Of a stretch of 24,731 bases of DNA, positions 16,765 through 24,731 are shown piece after piece. Both the position numbers and the translations under genes were made by a program. How positions within the stretch are numbered: the first letter of the stretch is position 1; the number at the start of each line of letters is the position of its first letter. The stretch comes from a virus. The notes beneath the pieces were generated by a model, which saw only the letters and a program-made list of their open reading frames with translations, made no database searches and was not told the DNA's origin. The stretch lies in IMG/VR virus record IMGVR_UViG_3300042861_002536, positions 1-24,731 of that record; one strand, written 5' to 3'.

Positions 16765-19552
16765 CCACGCATGGCTGCTCTCGGAGCAGGACTTGGCCTA
16801 CGTCACCTCATCCACGCCGGTGGAACAACTAGAGGCCCTGATCACTCTTCCTGTCGACGCCGCTCATCCTCTAAGGACCATTCGTGGTGAAATCACGCCC
16901 GAAAGTCTGCTTAGAGTGATGCGGAATCCCGATTATTTTCCGTTTACCTGCAAGCTACTGCTAAACGTAGATATCATGCCGTTCCAGCATGTGATTCTGC
17001 GGGAGTTGTGGAATCGCCCCTTCCCCATGCTCATCGGAAGCCGCGGTTTGGGTAAGTCATTTCTCCTAGCTCTCTACTCAATTCTCCGGCTCACATTCAC
17101 TCAGGGGTCGAAGATAGCTGTCATTGGGGCAGCTTTCCGTCAGTCCAAAGTGATATTTGAGTACATGGAAAAGTTTTGGTCCGACGGAGCCTTGCTTCGC
17201 GACCTGTGTGGTACGGCCAAGGGGAGAGCGGGGCGCGAGCAGGGGCCAAGGCGAGATATCGATCGATGCGAAATGATTATTGGCGAATCCACTGGTATCG
17301 CATTGCCGCTGGGCAACGGCGAAAAGATTAGAGGCCAGCGTGCCAGTTACATCATCTGTGACGAATATGCTTGTCTGGGCGCGGGCACCTTGGTCGAGAC
17401 CGACAAGGGGCTATTCCGTATAGAGGAGACCGAGGAGCGCGAGGATCTTTCGTTAAACACTGGTGATGAAAGGGGTTACGAATTCCCCAGCCACTTCATA
17501 CGCACCCCGCCCACTACGGCCTATCGCGTCACCACCGAGAATGGATTTTCTTTTGTTTGCTCAGGTATTCACCAGGTTCTTACTCAGAGTGGCTGGAAGC
17601 TTGGCCGCGAATTAACTGCTGGTGACTCCCTGCCCATGCCGTCCACTTATCGTTTTCCCGAAGGTCAAACAGATGGAGATGAGAGTCTGGCCTGGCTGAT
17701 AGGTCAAACGGCAGATCTAGGTGGCCAAACACACTCGTCCATTTTGGTTTCCCCCTTCTCTGTCGTCGCCAGCTATCTTGAGTGCCTTCTATCCAGAGAA
17801 GACTTTAAGGATGGTCTGTCAGAAACTATGGCTCGAGAGACACAGATACTTCTCCTTAGATCCGGCCAGTATTCGTCGATTCAGCAGATTGACGACTCCC
17901 GATGGCTTCTGGTCGTTAAAAGTGGTCCTGTTCCACAAGCGTTATTTGTCACGTCTGTCGAACAACTTCCGGGTACTCAGGTTCTTTACGATTACTATCT
18001 TCCAGAAGGAAATCGGTTTGTTGCCAACGGATTCGTTCAACACAACTCGATTCCTCCTGAAATTTATCAGAATGTCGTCCGAGGCTTTGCCTCGGTGAGT
18101 GCCGATCCTGCGTCGGGTGTTCGGCACCAAGCCCGCGTCCGACTCTTGAAAAAACTTGGTTATTGGTCGGAAGACGACGAGAAGGCTGAAGCTAAGATCT
18201 TGCGCTCAAATCAGAACGTCATATCTGGGACAGCCAACTACGCTTTCAATCATTTCTACAAAACTTGGAAGATCTATAAGGCCTTCATCGAAAGCCGCGG
18301 CGACAAAAGGAAATTGGAAGCGATTTTCGATGGTCCCGTACCTGAAGGGTTCGACCACCGAGACTTCTCGATTATCCGCATCCCCGTGGATCTTTTGCCG
18401 CGCGGATTCATGGACGAAAAACAAGTTAGCTCGGCTAGGGCCACCCTGTCAAAAAGCAGTTACATGATTGAGTTTGGGGCCGCTTTTGCGACCGATTCGG
18501 AGGGGTTCTTCAAGCGTAGTTTGATTGAGTCGTGCGTCGCCCGTCATCAGAATGCGATCATTCAAGATGGCGAGACTATCCACTTTACTGCCAGCTTGCT
18601 AGGAGAAGATGTACCCCACATCATGGCCGTAGACCCCGCTTCAGAACGCGATCACTTTTCTGTCGTCGTCCTCGCCTTGTATCCTACTCACCGGCGGATC
18701 GTTTACTGCTGGACGACCAACAGAAAGGCGCACAAAGAACGCCTGAAGCGTGGGACGATCAAAGAACAGAACTTCTATGCCTTCTGCGCCCGTAAACTCC
18801 GCGAACTTATGATCTCTTTCCCCAACGTCGAAAGAATTTGCATCGACTCCCAGGGCGGCGGCGTAACCGTTGAGGAAGCCCTTCACGACACAGAAAAGCT
18901 CAAAGAAGGCGAACAGCCGATTTGGCGTATCGTTGATCCCGATCCTAAAAAAATCAAGGACTCCGACGGCAAGCCAGGTCTACATATTGTTGACATGGTC
19001 AACTTTGCAGACGGCCGATGGCTTATAGATGCCAATCATGGCCTCAGGAAAGATCTAGAAGATCGAGTACTCCTATTCCCGGCCTTCGACACAGCTATGC
19101 TCGGTCTGGCTTATGAAGAAGACAAGGAGGCCGGGCGCATCGTTACCCGCGACGACGAAGAGGTGTCCCTGTATGACACTCTCGAAGATGCCATGGTTGA
19201 CATCGAGGAATTGAAGGACGAATTGGCATCCATCGTACACACCGCCACTACTGGCGGGCGTGACCGGTGGGATGTCCCTTCCGCAAAACTGCCGGGGTCT
19301 AGGGCCGGCAAGCAAAGAAAGGACCGTTATTCTGCCCTTCTCATGGCCAACTCTGCTTCCCGCACTATTCAAAGGGCCGAGCCGATCAAACAGTATCAGG
19401 CGGTTGGAGGATTTGCCAATAATGTTCGTGGCGGCAGCGGCGATCTCTACATCGCGCCCGAGTGGTTCTTGAAGTCCACACGAGGTTCCTACGGTACGGT
19501 CGTGGGGCGCGATGGTGTAGAACAAGGAGATCCCACCGCAAACGGAATGTAA
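16724..19552 (+). CDS. terL: Terminase large subunit with in-frame intein, 942 aa precursor
   Basis: DNA-packaging motor. The N-terminal ATPase has Walker A-type GSRGLGKS (residues about 105-112) and Walker B IICDE (about 211-215), the latter followed at once by an intein at residues 217-441. The extein resumes with SIPPEIYQNVVRG, restoring the terminase consensus DE(Y/F)ASIPPE. The C-terminal RNase H-like nuclease shows MAVDPASERDH, ICIDSQGGG and a later acidic EDAMVDIEEL. Spliced length is 717 aa. The start was chosen at ATG 16724 behind GGAGAG rather than an in-frame ATG 14 codons earlier. Confidence 0.93.
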   Translation: MSTKDQDRIKRLIDHAWLLSEQDLAYVTSSTPVEQLEALITLPVDAAHPLRTIRGEITPESLLRVMRNPDYFPFTCKLLLNVDIMPFQHVILRELWNRPFPMLIGSRGLGKSFLLALYSILRLTFTQGSKIAVIGAAFRQSKVIFEYMEKFWSDGALLRDLCGTAKGRAGREQGPRRDIDRCEMIIGESTGIALPLGNGEKIRGQRASYIICDEYACLGAGTLVETDKGLFRIEETEEREDLSLNTGDERGYEFPSHFIRTPPTTAYRVTTENGFSFVCSGIHQVLTQSGWKLGRELTAGDSLPMPSTYRFPEGQTDGDESLAWLIGQTADLGGQTHSSILVSPFSVVASYLECLLSREDFKDGLSETMARETQILLLRSGQYSSIQQIDDSRWLLVVKSGPVPQALFVTSVEQLPGTQVLYDYYLPEGNRFVANGFVQHNSIPPEIYQNVVRGFASVSADPASGVRHQARVRLLKKLGYWSEDDEKAEAKILRSNQNVISGTANYAFNHFYKTWKIYKAFIESRGDKRKLEAIFDGPVPEGFDHRDFSIIRIPVDLLPRGFMDEKQVSSARATLSKSSYMIEFGAAFATDSEGFFKRSLIESCVARHQNAIIQDGETIHFTASLLGEDVPHIMAVDPASERDHFSVVVLALYPTHRRIVYCWTTNRKAHKERLKRGTIKEQNFYAFCARKLRELMISFPNVERICIDSQGGGVTVEEALHDTEKLKEGEQPIWRIVDPDPKKIKDSDGKPGLHIVDMVNFADGRWLIDANHGLRKDLEDRVLLFPAFDTAMLGLAYEEDKEAGRIVTRDDEEVSLYDTLEDAMVDIEELKDELASIVHTATTGGRDRWDVPSAKLPGSRAGKQRKDRYSALLMANSASRTIQRAEPIKQYQAVGGFANNVRGGSGDLYIAPEWFLKSTRGSYGTVVGRDGVEQGDPTANGM
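17372..18046 (+). other. Intein in the large terminase, 225 aa
   Basis: Begins with Cys (CLGAGTLVETDKGLFRIEE, block A), has SGIHQVLT as block B, and ends RFVANGFVQHN followed by Ser, i.e. block F, the terminal His-Asn and a nucleophile at +1: a class 1 splicing element. The middle keeps degraded traces of a LAGLIDADG endonuclease (SLAWLIGQTADLGG and LLLRSGQYSSI) but lacks the acidic catalytic pattern, so homing activity is probably lost. It sits between Ala and Ser just after Walker B. Confidence 0.92.
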
Positions 19553-19557
19553 TCCCA

Positions 19558-21627
19558 ATGAGCGAAAATAAGCCACTCTTTGTCACTGCCGAAGACAAAG
19601 ACCAGTCGTATCAGAACGGCCAGGTCATCGTTCGCAACAATGGGCGAGCTACCGCCGGCAATACGTTCCGCAACGTCTCAAACCCGAACATCTCTGTGCG
19701 CGAAGGGTTCGATCGTCGGGATTACGACTTCTTTCGACCCGGAGAAGCGATTCCCACCAGAGACGTCGATATCATTGGCGCCTGCATGCAGGCTTATGAC
19801 CGCATCGGAATTGTTAGAAATACGGTCGACATGATGTCGGAATTCGCCTGCCAGGGAATCGATTTAGTCCATCCAAATCCAAGGATCGAGAAATTTTTCA
19901 AGGAGTGGTTTAACAAAATCAACGGAAAAGAGCGTACTGAGCGCATCTTGAATATGCTCTTCCGGACGGCAAATGTCATCATCAAGAGGAGTACTGCCCG
20001 CTTGTCTGATGATGACGCGGCCCTTCTGCAGCGCGGTCACGCAGCCGACACGAACCCCGATATCCCACGACCCGCCAAGCCGATGGAGATCCCTTGGGAG
20101 TATACGATCTACAACCCGCTTTCTGTCGACGTTTATGGCGCGGAACTAGCCCCCTTCCTTGGGGCAAAATATTTCCGCTATGGTATTCGCATCTCCGAGA
20201 TAGTGGCAAAACGCCTCAAGAAGCCTACCATCGACATGGAACAGATGGTCAACAGTCGTGTTCCGCGAGAAGTTCTTGATCTCGCTCGCCAGGGGGGAAA
20301 GCTGATACCTTTGGATCCAAACAAGACCATAGCACTCTATTACAAGCGGGACGACTGGCAAGTGTGGGCACGCCCCATGACTTTTGCAATCCTTGAAGAT
20401 CTGATGATGCTGCGCAAGATGAAATTAGCTGATCTGGCAGCTCTTGATGGTGCCGTGTCTCATATTCGACTGTGGAAGTTAGGCAGTCTTGACCACCGCA
20501 TCTTGCCTACCGAAGCAGCTATTGCTCGACTGGCAGACATGTTGATGAACAATGTTGGTGGTGGATCCATCGACCTCATATGGGGTCCGGAGCTAACACT
20601 TTCTGAAACATCGACAGACATCAGCAAGTTCTTGGGTGAGGAAAAATACCGTCCGATCCTCAATAATATTTTTGCTGGACTGGGGATACCACCAGGACTT
20701 ACTGGTCTCCCGGCTAGTCAGGGATTTGGCAATAACTTTGTTTCTTTGCAGACATTGGTCGAGCGATTGCAATACGGACGAGATATACTCGCCCGATTTT
20801 GGACCAATGAGATTCGGATCGTTCAGCAGGCCATGGGTTTCCGCCTGCCTGCTCAGGTTGTCTTTGACCAGCAGACTCTCACTGACGAAGCCTCTATGCA
20901 GAGACTCCTAATCGACATGGCTGACAGAGGTCTAATTTCTGAAGAGGCCGTACAAGAACGATTCAGCCTCATTCCCGAGATTGAACGTGTTCGTATTCGA
21001 CGGGAGACACGCATGCGTCGCGACGGAAATATGCCCTTCCGTCCTGGACCATTTGTCACCGATACCCAGGAGGCGGTTAAAAAGATTTTCGCTCAAAACG
21101 GCGCAATGTCTCCACCTGATTTCGGCATCGACGCCACGCCCGCTGATTCCATCGAGCAGGGTGGGTCCGCGCCAGTCGACCGCCCTAAGGGTCAGCCTGG
21201 GCAAGGGCGCCCCGATGGCTCCATGGACACCCAACCACGCAAGCGGCGCGAAATGAAACCGGCCCAGGCCGAATACGCAGAAGCTTTCGTCTGGGCTGAC
21301 TCTGCCCACCGCCAGGTCTGTGAAATTACTCAGCCGGCCTATCTCAAATCTATCGGCAAAAAGAACCTGCGTGAGGCTTCTTCTGAAGAAATCGCCGCGC
21401 TCGAAGAGTTTCGCTTCGCTGTTCTTTGTCAGTTCACGGTTGGCGAAGAAGTCACAAAAAAGAAGATAAAAGAAATCTTGACTAAGTTGATAAAGATTCC
21501 GGAACCCGTTCGAGAATTGCACAAGCAAACTCTCGCCCGTTTCCTTGCAACGAAGGGTTCAGTGCCTACGGCCGAGGAGCGAAGGAAAATTGAAGCCTCT
21601 GTTTATGTTACTTACTCGGTGATCTGA
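19558..21627 (+). CDS. Portal protein, 689 aa
   Basis: The position directly after the large terminase and the features fit a portal, the dodecameric ring of the capsid vertex. Visible are RNTVDMMSEFACQGIDLVHP (about 80-99), a long mixed middle, and the segment NNIFAGLGIPPGLTGLPASQGFGNNFVSLQ typical of portal proteins, then RDILARFWTNEIRIVQQAMG. The C-terminal 150 residues are charged and Pro/Gln-rich before a helical end. The start is the ATG five bases after the terminase stop, with only a weak GGAA; an upstream extension would overlap the terminase. Confidence 0.88.
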   Translation: MSENKPLFVTAEDKDQSYQNGQVIVRNNGRATAGNTFRNVSNPNISVREGFDRRDYDFFRPGEAIPTRDVDIIGACMQAYDRIGIVRNTVDMMSEFACQGIDLVHPNPRIEKFFKEWFNKINGKERTERILNMLFRTANVIIKRSTARLSDDDAALLQRGHAADTNPDIPRPAKPMEIPWEYTIYNPLSVDVYGAELAPFLGAKYFRYGIRISEIVAKRLKKPTIDMEQMVNSRVPREVLDLARQGGKLIPLDPNKTIALYYKRDDWQVWARPMTFAILEDLMMLRKMKLADLAALDGAVSHIRLWKLGSLDHRILPTEAAIARLADMLMNNVGGGSIDLIWGPELTLSETSTDISKFLGEEKYRPILNNIFAGLGIPPGLTGLPASQGFGNNFVSLQTLVERLQYGRDILARFWTNEIRIVQQAMGFRLPAQVVFDQQTLTDEASMQRLLIDMADRGLISEEAVQERFSLIPEIERVRIRRETRMRRDGNMPFRPGPFVTDTQEAVKKIFAQNGAMSPPDFGIDATPADSIEQGGSAPVDRPKGQPGQGRPDGSMDTQPRKRREMKPAQAEYAEAFVWADSAHRQVCEITQPAYLKSIGKKNLREASSEEIAALEEFRFAVLCQFTVGEEVTKKKIKEILTKLIKIPEPVRELHKQTLARFLATKGSVPTAEERRKIEASVYVTYSVI

Positions 21628-21682
21628 TTTGCCCCGCACCCCGGCTCATCCGGTGTAGAACTCGAAGGAGGCACACCACGCC

Positions 21683-23080
21683 ATGAAGATTACCGTATTT
21701 TCCGCCGAACGCGAGGCGGGTCTTGAGGACCTGATCCAGGCTAATGCTTCGGTCGCGCTCCTTGCCGACGCTACCATCACTGAACCTTTCGAGGTTTCGG
21801 AGACAGCAAAAGCTTATCTTCTGGCAACTGCCGAGAATAAAGGGCAGATTGACCTTCATTATATCAAGACCCTTATGGTAAGCACTGGCTGGAACAAGAA
21901 CGACGACGTCTTTGATTCTGCCGAGATGTGGGCCGCTCGCCACAGCCCCGAAGACAAGCCATTCAATTTTGAACATAATCAAGCTGATATAATTGGCCAC
22001 ATAACTGGTAGCCAAGCGGTTGATGTTGAGTTGAAGCCTATTCCAGAAACGACTCCTGTTGCCGAGTTGCCTAACCCATATCACATCGTCACGACCGCTG
22101 TCCTTTACAAAATTTGGGAAGACCCCGAGCGTCAGGCTCGAATGGACCGACTTACCGCAGAGATAGCTCGCGGGGGGTGGTTCGTGTCGATGGAAGCCCT
22201 TTTCCACGGCTTCGACTATTCGGTCAAGACCGCGAAGGGTCGTCGGATTGTCGCTCGTAACGAGAAGACGGCGTTCCTCACAAAACACCTCCGTGCGTAC
22301 GGAGGGGATGGTACCTATGAGGGTGCCCAGATCGGCCGCGTTCTGCGGAAGATCGTGTTTTCTGGCAAGGGTCTGGTAAAAAAACCGGCCAACCCAGACA
22401 GTGTTATCCTCGAAACGGCCAACGCTTCGGGGTATGAACTTCCCAGAGAGGAGAGTTTAACAATGAACGAAGAGATAAAAACCACCGAGGCCGAACTCGC
22501 CGCGGCTAATCAGCGGGCAGCCAAGCTTGAGGGAGAACTCGCAGCTTATGCGGCTGAGCTGAATGCCCTAAAGGCTACTCAGCGCCAATCCGCTCTCAAA
22601 GCGACCGCAACCGAACTTCTGGGCGGAGGCTCAGACGCCATCGCCGAAGCTTTGACCCATCTCAGTGATGACCAGTTCGTTGTCGCCCTAGCGGCCGTTA
22701 ACGACTATCTCGCTGCCAAGCTCGCGGCTTACAAAGAAGCCGAACAGCGTGCTCAAACCGTCCAAACTCTTAAGGCTACTGTTGAAGAGATGAAGAGTAT
22801 TCTTCAGCAAATCAAAGAAGTAGTCCATATGGAAGACAAAGAAGAAAAGGAAGAAGAGACTGAGGCCGCTGGTAAGTCGGTCAAGAAGATGACTCTTCCG
22901 AAGAAGGCGCCTCCTCCGGAATCCGCAAAGGTGGTAACCGGTAGTATTCTCAATAACGTGATCCCAAGCGAGGAACCGGCCCTCGCTGATTCGGCGGCCG
23001 ACCAAAGTGTTAACAAGGTCGCTGCTCAGATCGCCGCTTTTTTCGGGGCGGATGAGACCGAAGAGCCGGCGGCTGAGTAA
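21683..23080 (+). CDS. Prohead protease fused to scaffold protein, 465 aa
   Basis: Residues 1-245 form a herpes/phage-type prohead serine protease: His98 in FNFEHNQADIIGHITG and Ser169 in WFVSMEA, followed by a GLVKKPANPDS segment typical of the family. Residues from about 261 are alanine/glutamate-rich, coiled-coil and then highly charged (KEEKEEETEA), as in scaffolds, which are degraded during maturation. AAGGAGG lies 11 bases before the ATG. A strong internal start at 22463 would yield the scaffold alone. It follows the portal and precedes the capsid genes, as usual. Confidence 0.88.
   Translation: MKITVFSAEREAGLEDLIQANASVALLADATITEPFEVSETAKAYLLATAENKGQIDLHYIKTLMVSTGWNKNDDVFDSAEMWAARHSPEDKPFNFEHNQADIIGHITGSQAVDVELKPIPETTPVAELPNPYHIVTTAVLYKIWEDPERQARMDRLTAEIARGGWFVSMEALFHGFDYSVKTAKGRRIVARNEKTAFLTKHLRAYGGDGTYEGAQIGRVLRKIVFSGKGLVKKPANPDSVILETANASGYELPREESLTMNEEIKTTEAELAAANQRAAKLEGELAAYAAELNALKATQRQSALKATATELLGGGSDAIAEALTHLSDDQFVVALAAVNDYLAAKLAAYKEAEQRAQTVQTLKATVEEMKSILQQIKEVVHMEDKEEKEEETEAAGKSVKKMTLPKKAPPPESAKVVTGSILNNVIPSEEPALADSAADQSVNKVAAQIAAFFGADETEEPAAE
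22463..23080 (+). CDS. Internal, in-frame start giving free scaffold protein, 205 aa
   Basis: Codon 261 of the protease-scaffold gene is ATG, with AGGAG (22449-22453, inside a GAGAGGAGAG run) nine bases upstream, as good as any start in the window. The product would be only the coiled-coil scaffold part, without the protease. Nested scaffold genes are known in other phages (lambda Nu3 inside C). Expression is inferred from the ribosome site; the site is also coding (REES), so some chance remains. Confidence 0.68.
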   Translation: MNEEIKTTEAELAAANQRAAKLEGELAAYAAELNALKATQRQSALKATATELLGGGSDAIAEALTHLSDDQFVVALAAVNDYLAAKLAAYKEAEQRAQTVQTLKATVEEMKSILQQIKEVVHMEDKEEKEEETEAAGKSVKKMTLPKKAPPPESAKVVTGSILNNVIPSEEPALADSAADQSVNKVAAQIAAFFGADETEEPAAE

Positions 23081-23106
23081 GTTTTTTCCCAAAGGAGATC
23101 TGAACG

Positions 23107-23571
23107 ATGGCACTGAAACCTGATCGTCACATCTTGGAGAGCGATATCTCCTTGGTGTGCAACGATGTCCACGAAAAGGGCGTAGCCCTTGTCTACAGCA
23201 CCGCAGCTAGCGGCGCTGGCCTTTACACACCGGGCGTTGTCAGCCTTGCTGCCAATAGCTCAGGCAAAGTGGCTGCTGGTATCAGCTTGTCCAACTTTGT
23301 CAACATCGACCAAACTCGTCAAAAAAGAAACTTTCAGCGCGATGAGCAAATCATCGGCGAGAAAACGCCCCTCTTGAAAAAGGGTTGGGTTGTCACGGAC
23401 CGCATCGCATCCGGCGTGTCAGGCTCGGTTGACGCCGGTGTCACTGCTTATGTCGGCGCGAGCGGGTTGCTTACCCCGACCGCTTCTACTAATCCTAAGA
23501 TCGGTCAGTTCGCCGGCAAGGTGGACGCCGAAGGGTTTGTTAAGGTCTACGTTGACCTTCCACAAATCTGA
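23107..23571 (+). CDS. Putative head decoration/stabilisation protein, 154 aa
   Basis: A glycine/alanine/valine-rich beta protein (SDISLVCNDVHEKGVALVY, SGKVAAGISLS, FAGKVDAEGFVKVYVDLPQI), the composition and size of capsid decoration or head-associated beta-sandwich proteins. Its position between scaffold and major capsid genes is the standard one. A near-perfect AAAGGAGAT precedes the ATG, indicating high expression. Identity is inferred from context and composition rather than from a recognised motif. Confidence 0.75.
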   Translation: MALKPDRHILESDISLVCNDVHEKGVALVYSTAASGAGLYTPGVVSLAANSSGKVAAGISLSNFVNIDQTRQKRNFQRDEQIIGEKTPLLKKGWVVTDRIASGVSGSVDAGVTAYVGASGLLTPTASTNPKIGQFAGKVDAEGFVKVYVDLPQI

Positions 23572-23600
23572 TCAGGTAACCACCCAGGAGACACATTGAC

Positions 23601-24620
23601 ATGAAGAAGCCTAGCGAAGAAATGGTCGGGTTGCTCCGTCGCGCCGGCGACCATTCGTTCGAGACTGCTTGCGCCGCTCAGCAAGAGCTGGCCAAGGCCC
23701 TTACCCTTCCCCTGCGACAGGGGATTCTCAAGGGTGACATCGTAACCGGGATTTTTGATCCCATCTACTTTGCCCCAGGTACGGCCGTTGAGTTCCCGCT
23801 CGACTTCCTTGCTCCTGGAACTGAGAAAGACTTTGTTGCTTACACCGTGCCAGCTCAGGGGCGCATCCCTGAAAAGCACGTCAATGGCGACTTCGTCATG
23901 GTGCCAACGTACGAAGTGGCTGACTCCATTGACTTCGCATTAAAGTATGCTCGCGATGCCCGTTGGGATATCGTTGGTCGCTGTATGCAGGTTTTGGAAG
24001 CATCGTTCGTTCGCAAGATGAACGACGACGGATGGCGCACCATTGTTTCGGCTGGCAACAGTCGTAGCTTGGTGGTATATGACACCGCGGCCACACCCGG
24101 CCTGTTCACCAAACGTCTAGTGGCCTTGATGAAAACCATCATGCGTCGCAATGCGGGTGGTAACAGCACATCGGTTAATCGTGGCCAGCTAACTGACCTT
24201 TATGTCAGCCCAGAAGCCATGGAAGACATGCGCACTTGGGATCTTTCCCAGGTGGATGACTTCACCCGTCGGGAAATCTTCTTGGCAGGCACTGGCAACG
24301 AAGAGTACGGCCTTACTCAGATCTTCGGAGTAAAGCTTCACGATCTCGACGAACTCGGTGTGGGTCAGGATTACCAGACCTACTTCACCAGCACCCTCAG
24401 TGGGTCTCTGGACTTCGGTAGCGCCAACGACGAAAAACTTGAACTGTGCGTCGGCCTCGACCTCAGCAAGGACGACTCGTTTGTGATGCCATGGCGTCAG
24501 GAAATCGAGATTTTTGAAGATCCGACCTTCCATCGTCAGCGTCGCGCCGGCTTCTACGGATTCGGCGAATACGGCTTCTCGGTACTTGACAACCGTCGCG
24601 TTCTGCTCGGCGCTCTGTAA
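23601..24620 (+). CDS. Major capsid protein, HK97 fold, 339 aa
   Basis: The N terminus is helical, followed by a long loop region (YFAPGTAVEFPLDFLAPG), a spine helix-like stretch (DSIDFALKYARDARWDIVGRCMQVLEASFVRKMN) and the segment QLTDLYVSPEAMEDMRTWD. The C terminus carries beta strands and MPWRQEIEIFEDPTFHRQRRAGFYGFGEYGFSVLDNRRV, the pattern of a HK97-type P-domain end. Length and place after scaffold and decoration genes agree. CAGGAGAC precedes the ATG. No separate delta domain is obvious because scaffold is encoded separately. Confidence 0.9.
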   Translation: MKKPSEEMVGLLRRAGDHSFETACAAQQELAKALTLPLRQGILKGDIVTGIFDPIYFAPGTAVEFPLDFLAPGTEKDFVAYTVPAQGRIPEKHVNGDFVMVPTYEVADSIDFALKYARDARWDIVGRCMQVLEASFVRKMNDDGWRTIVSAGNSRSLVVYDTAATPGLFTKRLVALMKTIMRRNAGGNSTSVNRGQLTDLYVSPEAMEDMRTWDLSQVDDFTRREIFLAGTGNEEYGLTQIFGVKLHDLDELGVGQDYQTYFTSTLSGSLDFGSANDEKLELCVGLDLSKDDSFVMPWRQEIEIFEDPTFHRQRRAGFYGFGEYGFSVLDNRRVLLGAL

Positions 24621-24642
24621 GGTATCTCGGTCGCGCTGTTAT

Positions 24643-24674
24643 GGGGTGGCCTTTGGTGGCCACCCCTTTTTCTT
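24643..24674 (+). terminator. Intrinsic terminator after the major capsid gene
   Basis: A perfect 9-bp stem GGGGTGGCC/GGCCACCCC (24643-24651 with 24658-24666) with a 6-base loop is followed by TTTTTCTTT. It stands 22 bases after the capsid stop and would end the strongly expressed head operon, or reduce expression of what follows. Confidence 0.9.
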
Positions 24675-24684
24675 TGAGGGCAAT

Positions 24685-24731
24685 ATGATGATTTGGATTT
24701 TGATTTTAGCTCTGTCGGCATGTCCGTGTGG
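24685..24731 (+). CDS. Start of a further gene, possibly a lipoprotein (partial)
   Basis: After GAGGG come two ATGs and a hydrophobic stretch MMIWILILALSACPCG that runs off the window. LSAC resembles a lipobox, but no positive charge precedes it and only 15 codons are visible. It lies just after the terminator, so any promoter or read-through is unknown. Low certainty. Confidence 0.35.
   Translation, partial: MMIWILILALSACPC

Noticed and set aside
20932-21528. A 198-aa minus-strand frame inside the portal gene (and a 226-aa frame at 21608-22288)
   Set aside because: Both are antisense to strongly supported structural genes and have no ribosome site.

Overview
The window is a piece of a tailed double-stranded DNA bacteriophage genome (Caudoviricetes). 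The plus strand from about 14.6 kb carries a classic head-morphogenesis block in canonical order: terminase, portal, prohead protease/scaffold, small head protein, HK97-fold major capsid protein. The host cannot be named from the sequence. Nearly every gene has a strong AGGAGG-type ribosome binding site, base composition is moderately GC-rich, and ATGA/GTGA stop-start overlaps are common, so a bacterium with ordinary Shine-Dalgarno initiation is implied. No tRNA, rRNA, CRISPR array, insertion sequence or integrase was recognised.

Left part (1-14280): about 35 short genes, almost all on the minus strand and mostly of unknown function, as in the early/accessory region of a large phage. Recognisable items are a GP88-family cysteine-rich protein (4097-5002), a protein with the GWxNxxTW motif (7444-7746) and several small conserved phage families. 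These genes are packed into transcription cassettes. Read on the minus strand, each cassette has: (i) a GC-rich inverted repeat; (ii) two to four copies of a 29-bp promoter-like element, GAAAAA-N17-hexamer with an invariant CTGC just before the hexamer; (iii) a hairpin at the presumed mRNA 5' end whose sequence changes while its pairing is kept; (iv) a CA-repeat leader; (v) a ribosome binding site and one to several overlapping genes; (vi) a strong intrinsic terminator with a CGAAAG or CCGAAAGG loop and a T7-G-Tn tail. I located 23 copies of the element in nine modules, all with exactly 17 bp between the two boxes. One module (12571-12739) has promoters, hairpin and terminator but no gene, and should make a short RNA of about 70 nt.

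Middle (13014-14590): a 59-aa gene and a 335-aa protein on the minus strand lie behind a different, near-consensus sigma70-type promoter (TTGACT-N17-TTTACT, 14362-14390). A roughly 310-bp divergent region separates them from the rightward genes.

Right part (14591-24731, plus strand): a 50-aa leader gene, a sigma-70-like factor with a putative zinc knuckle, a probable small terminase, a 57-aa protein, an ERCC4-fold nuclease, the large terminase interrupted by a 225-aa intein next to Walker B, the portal, a fused prohead protease/scaffold with a strong internal start for free scaffold, a putative decoration protein and the major capsid protein. An intrinsic terminator follows, then the start of another gene. 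Overlaps and short gaps suggest one late operon headed by the sigma factor. The most notable signals are the 29-bp promoter family with its cassette architecture, the gene-less cassette, the internal scaffold start and the terminase intein.
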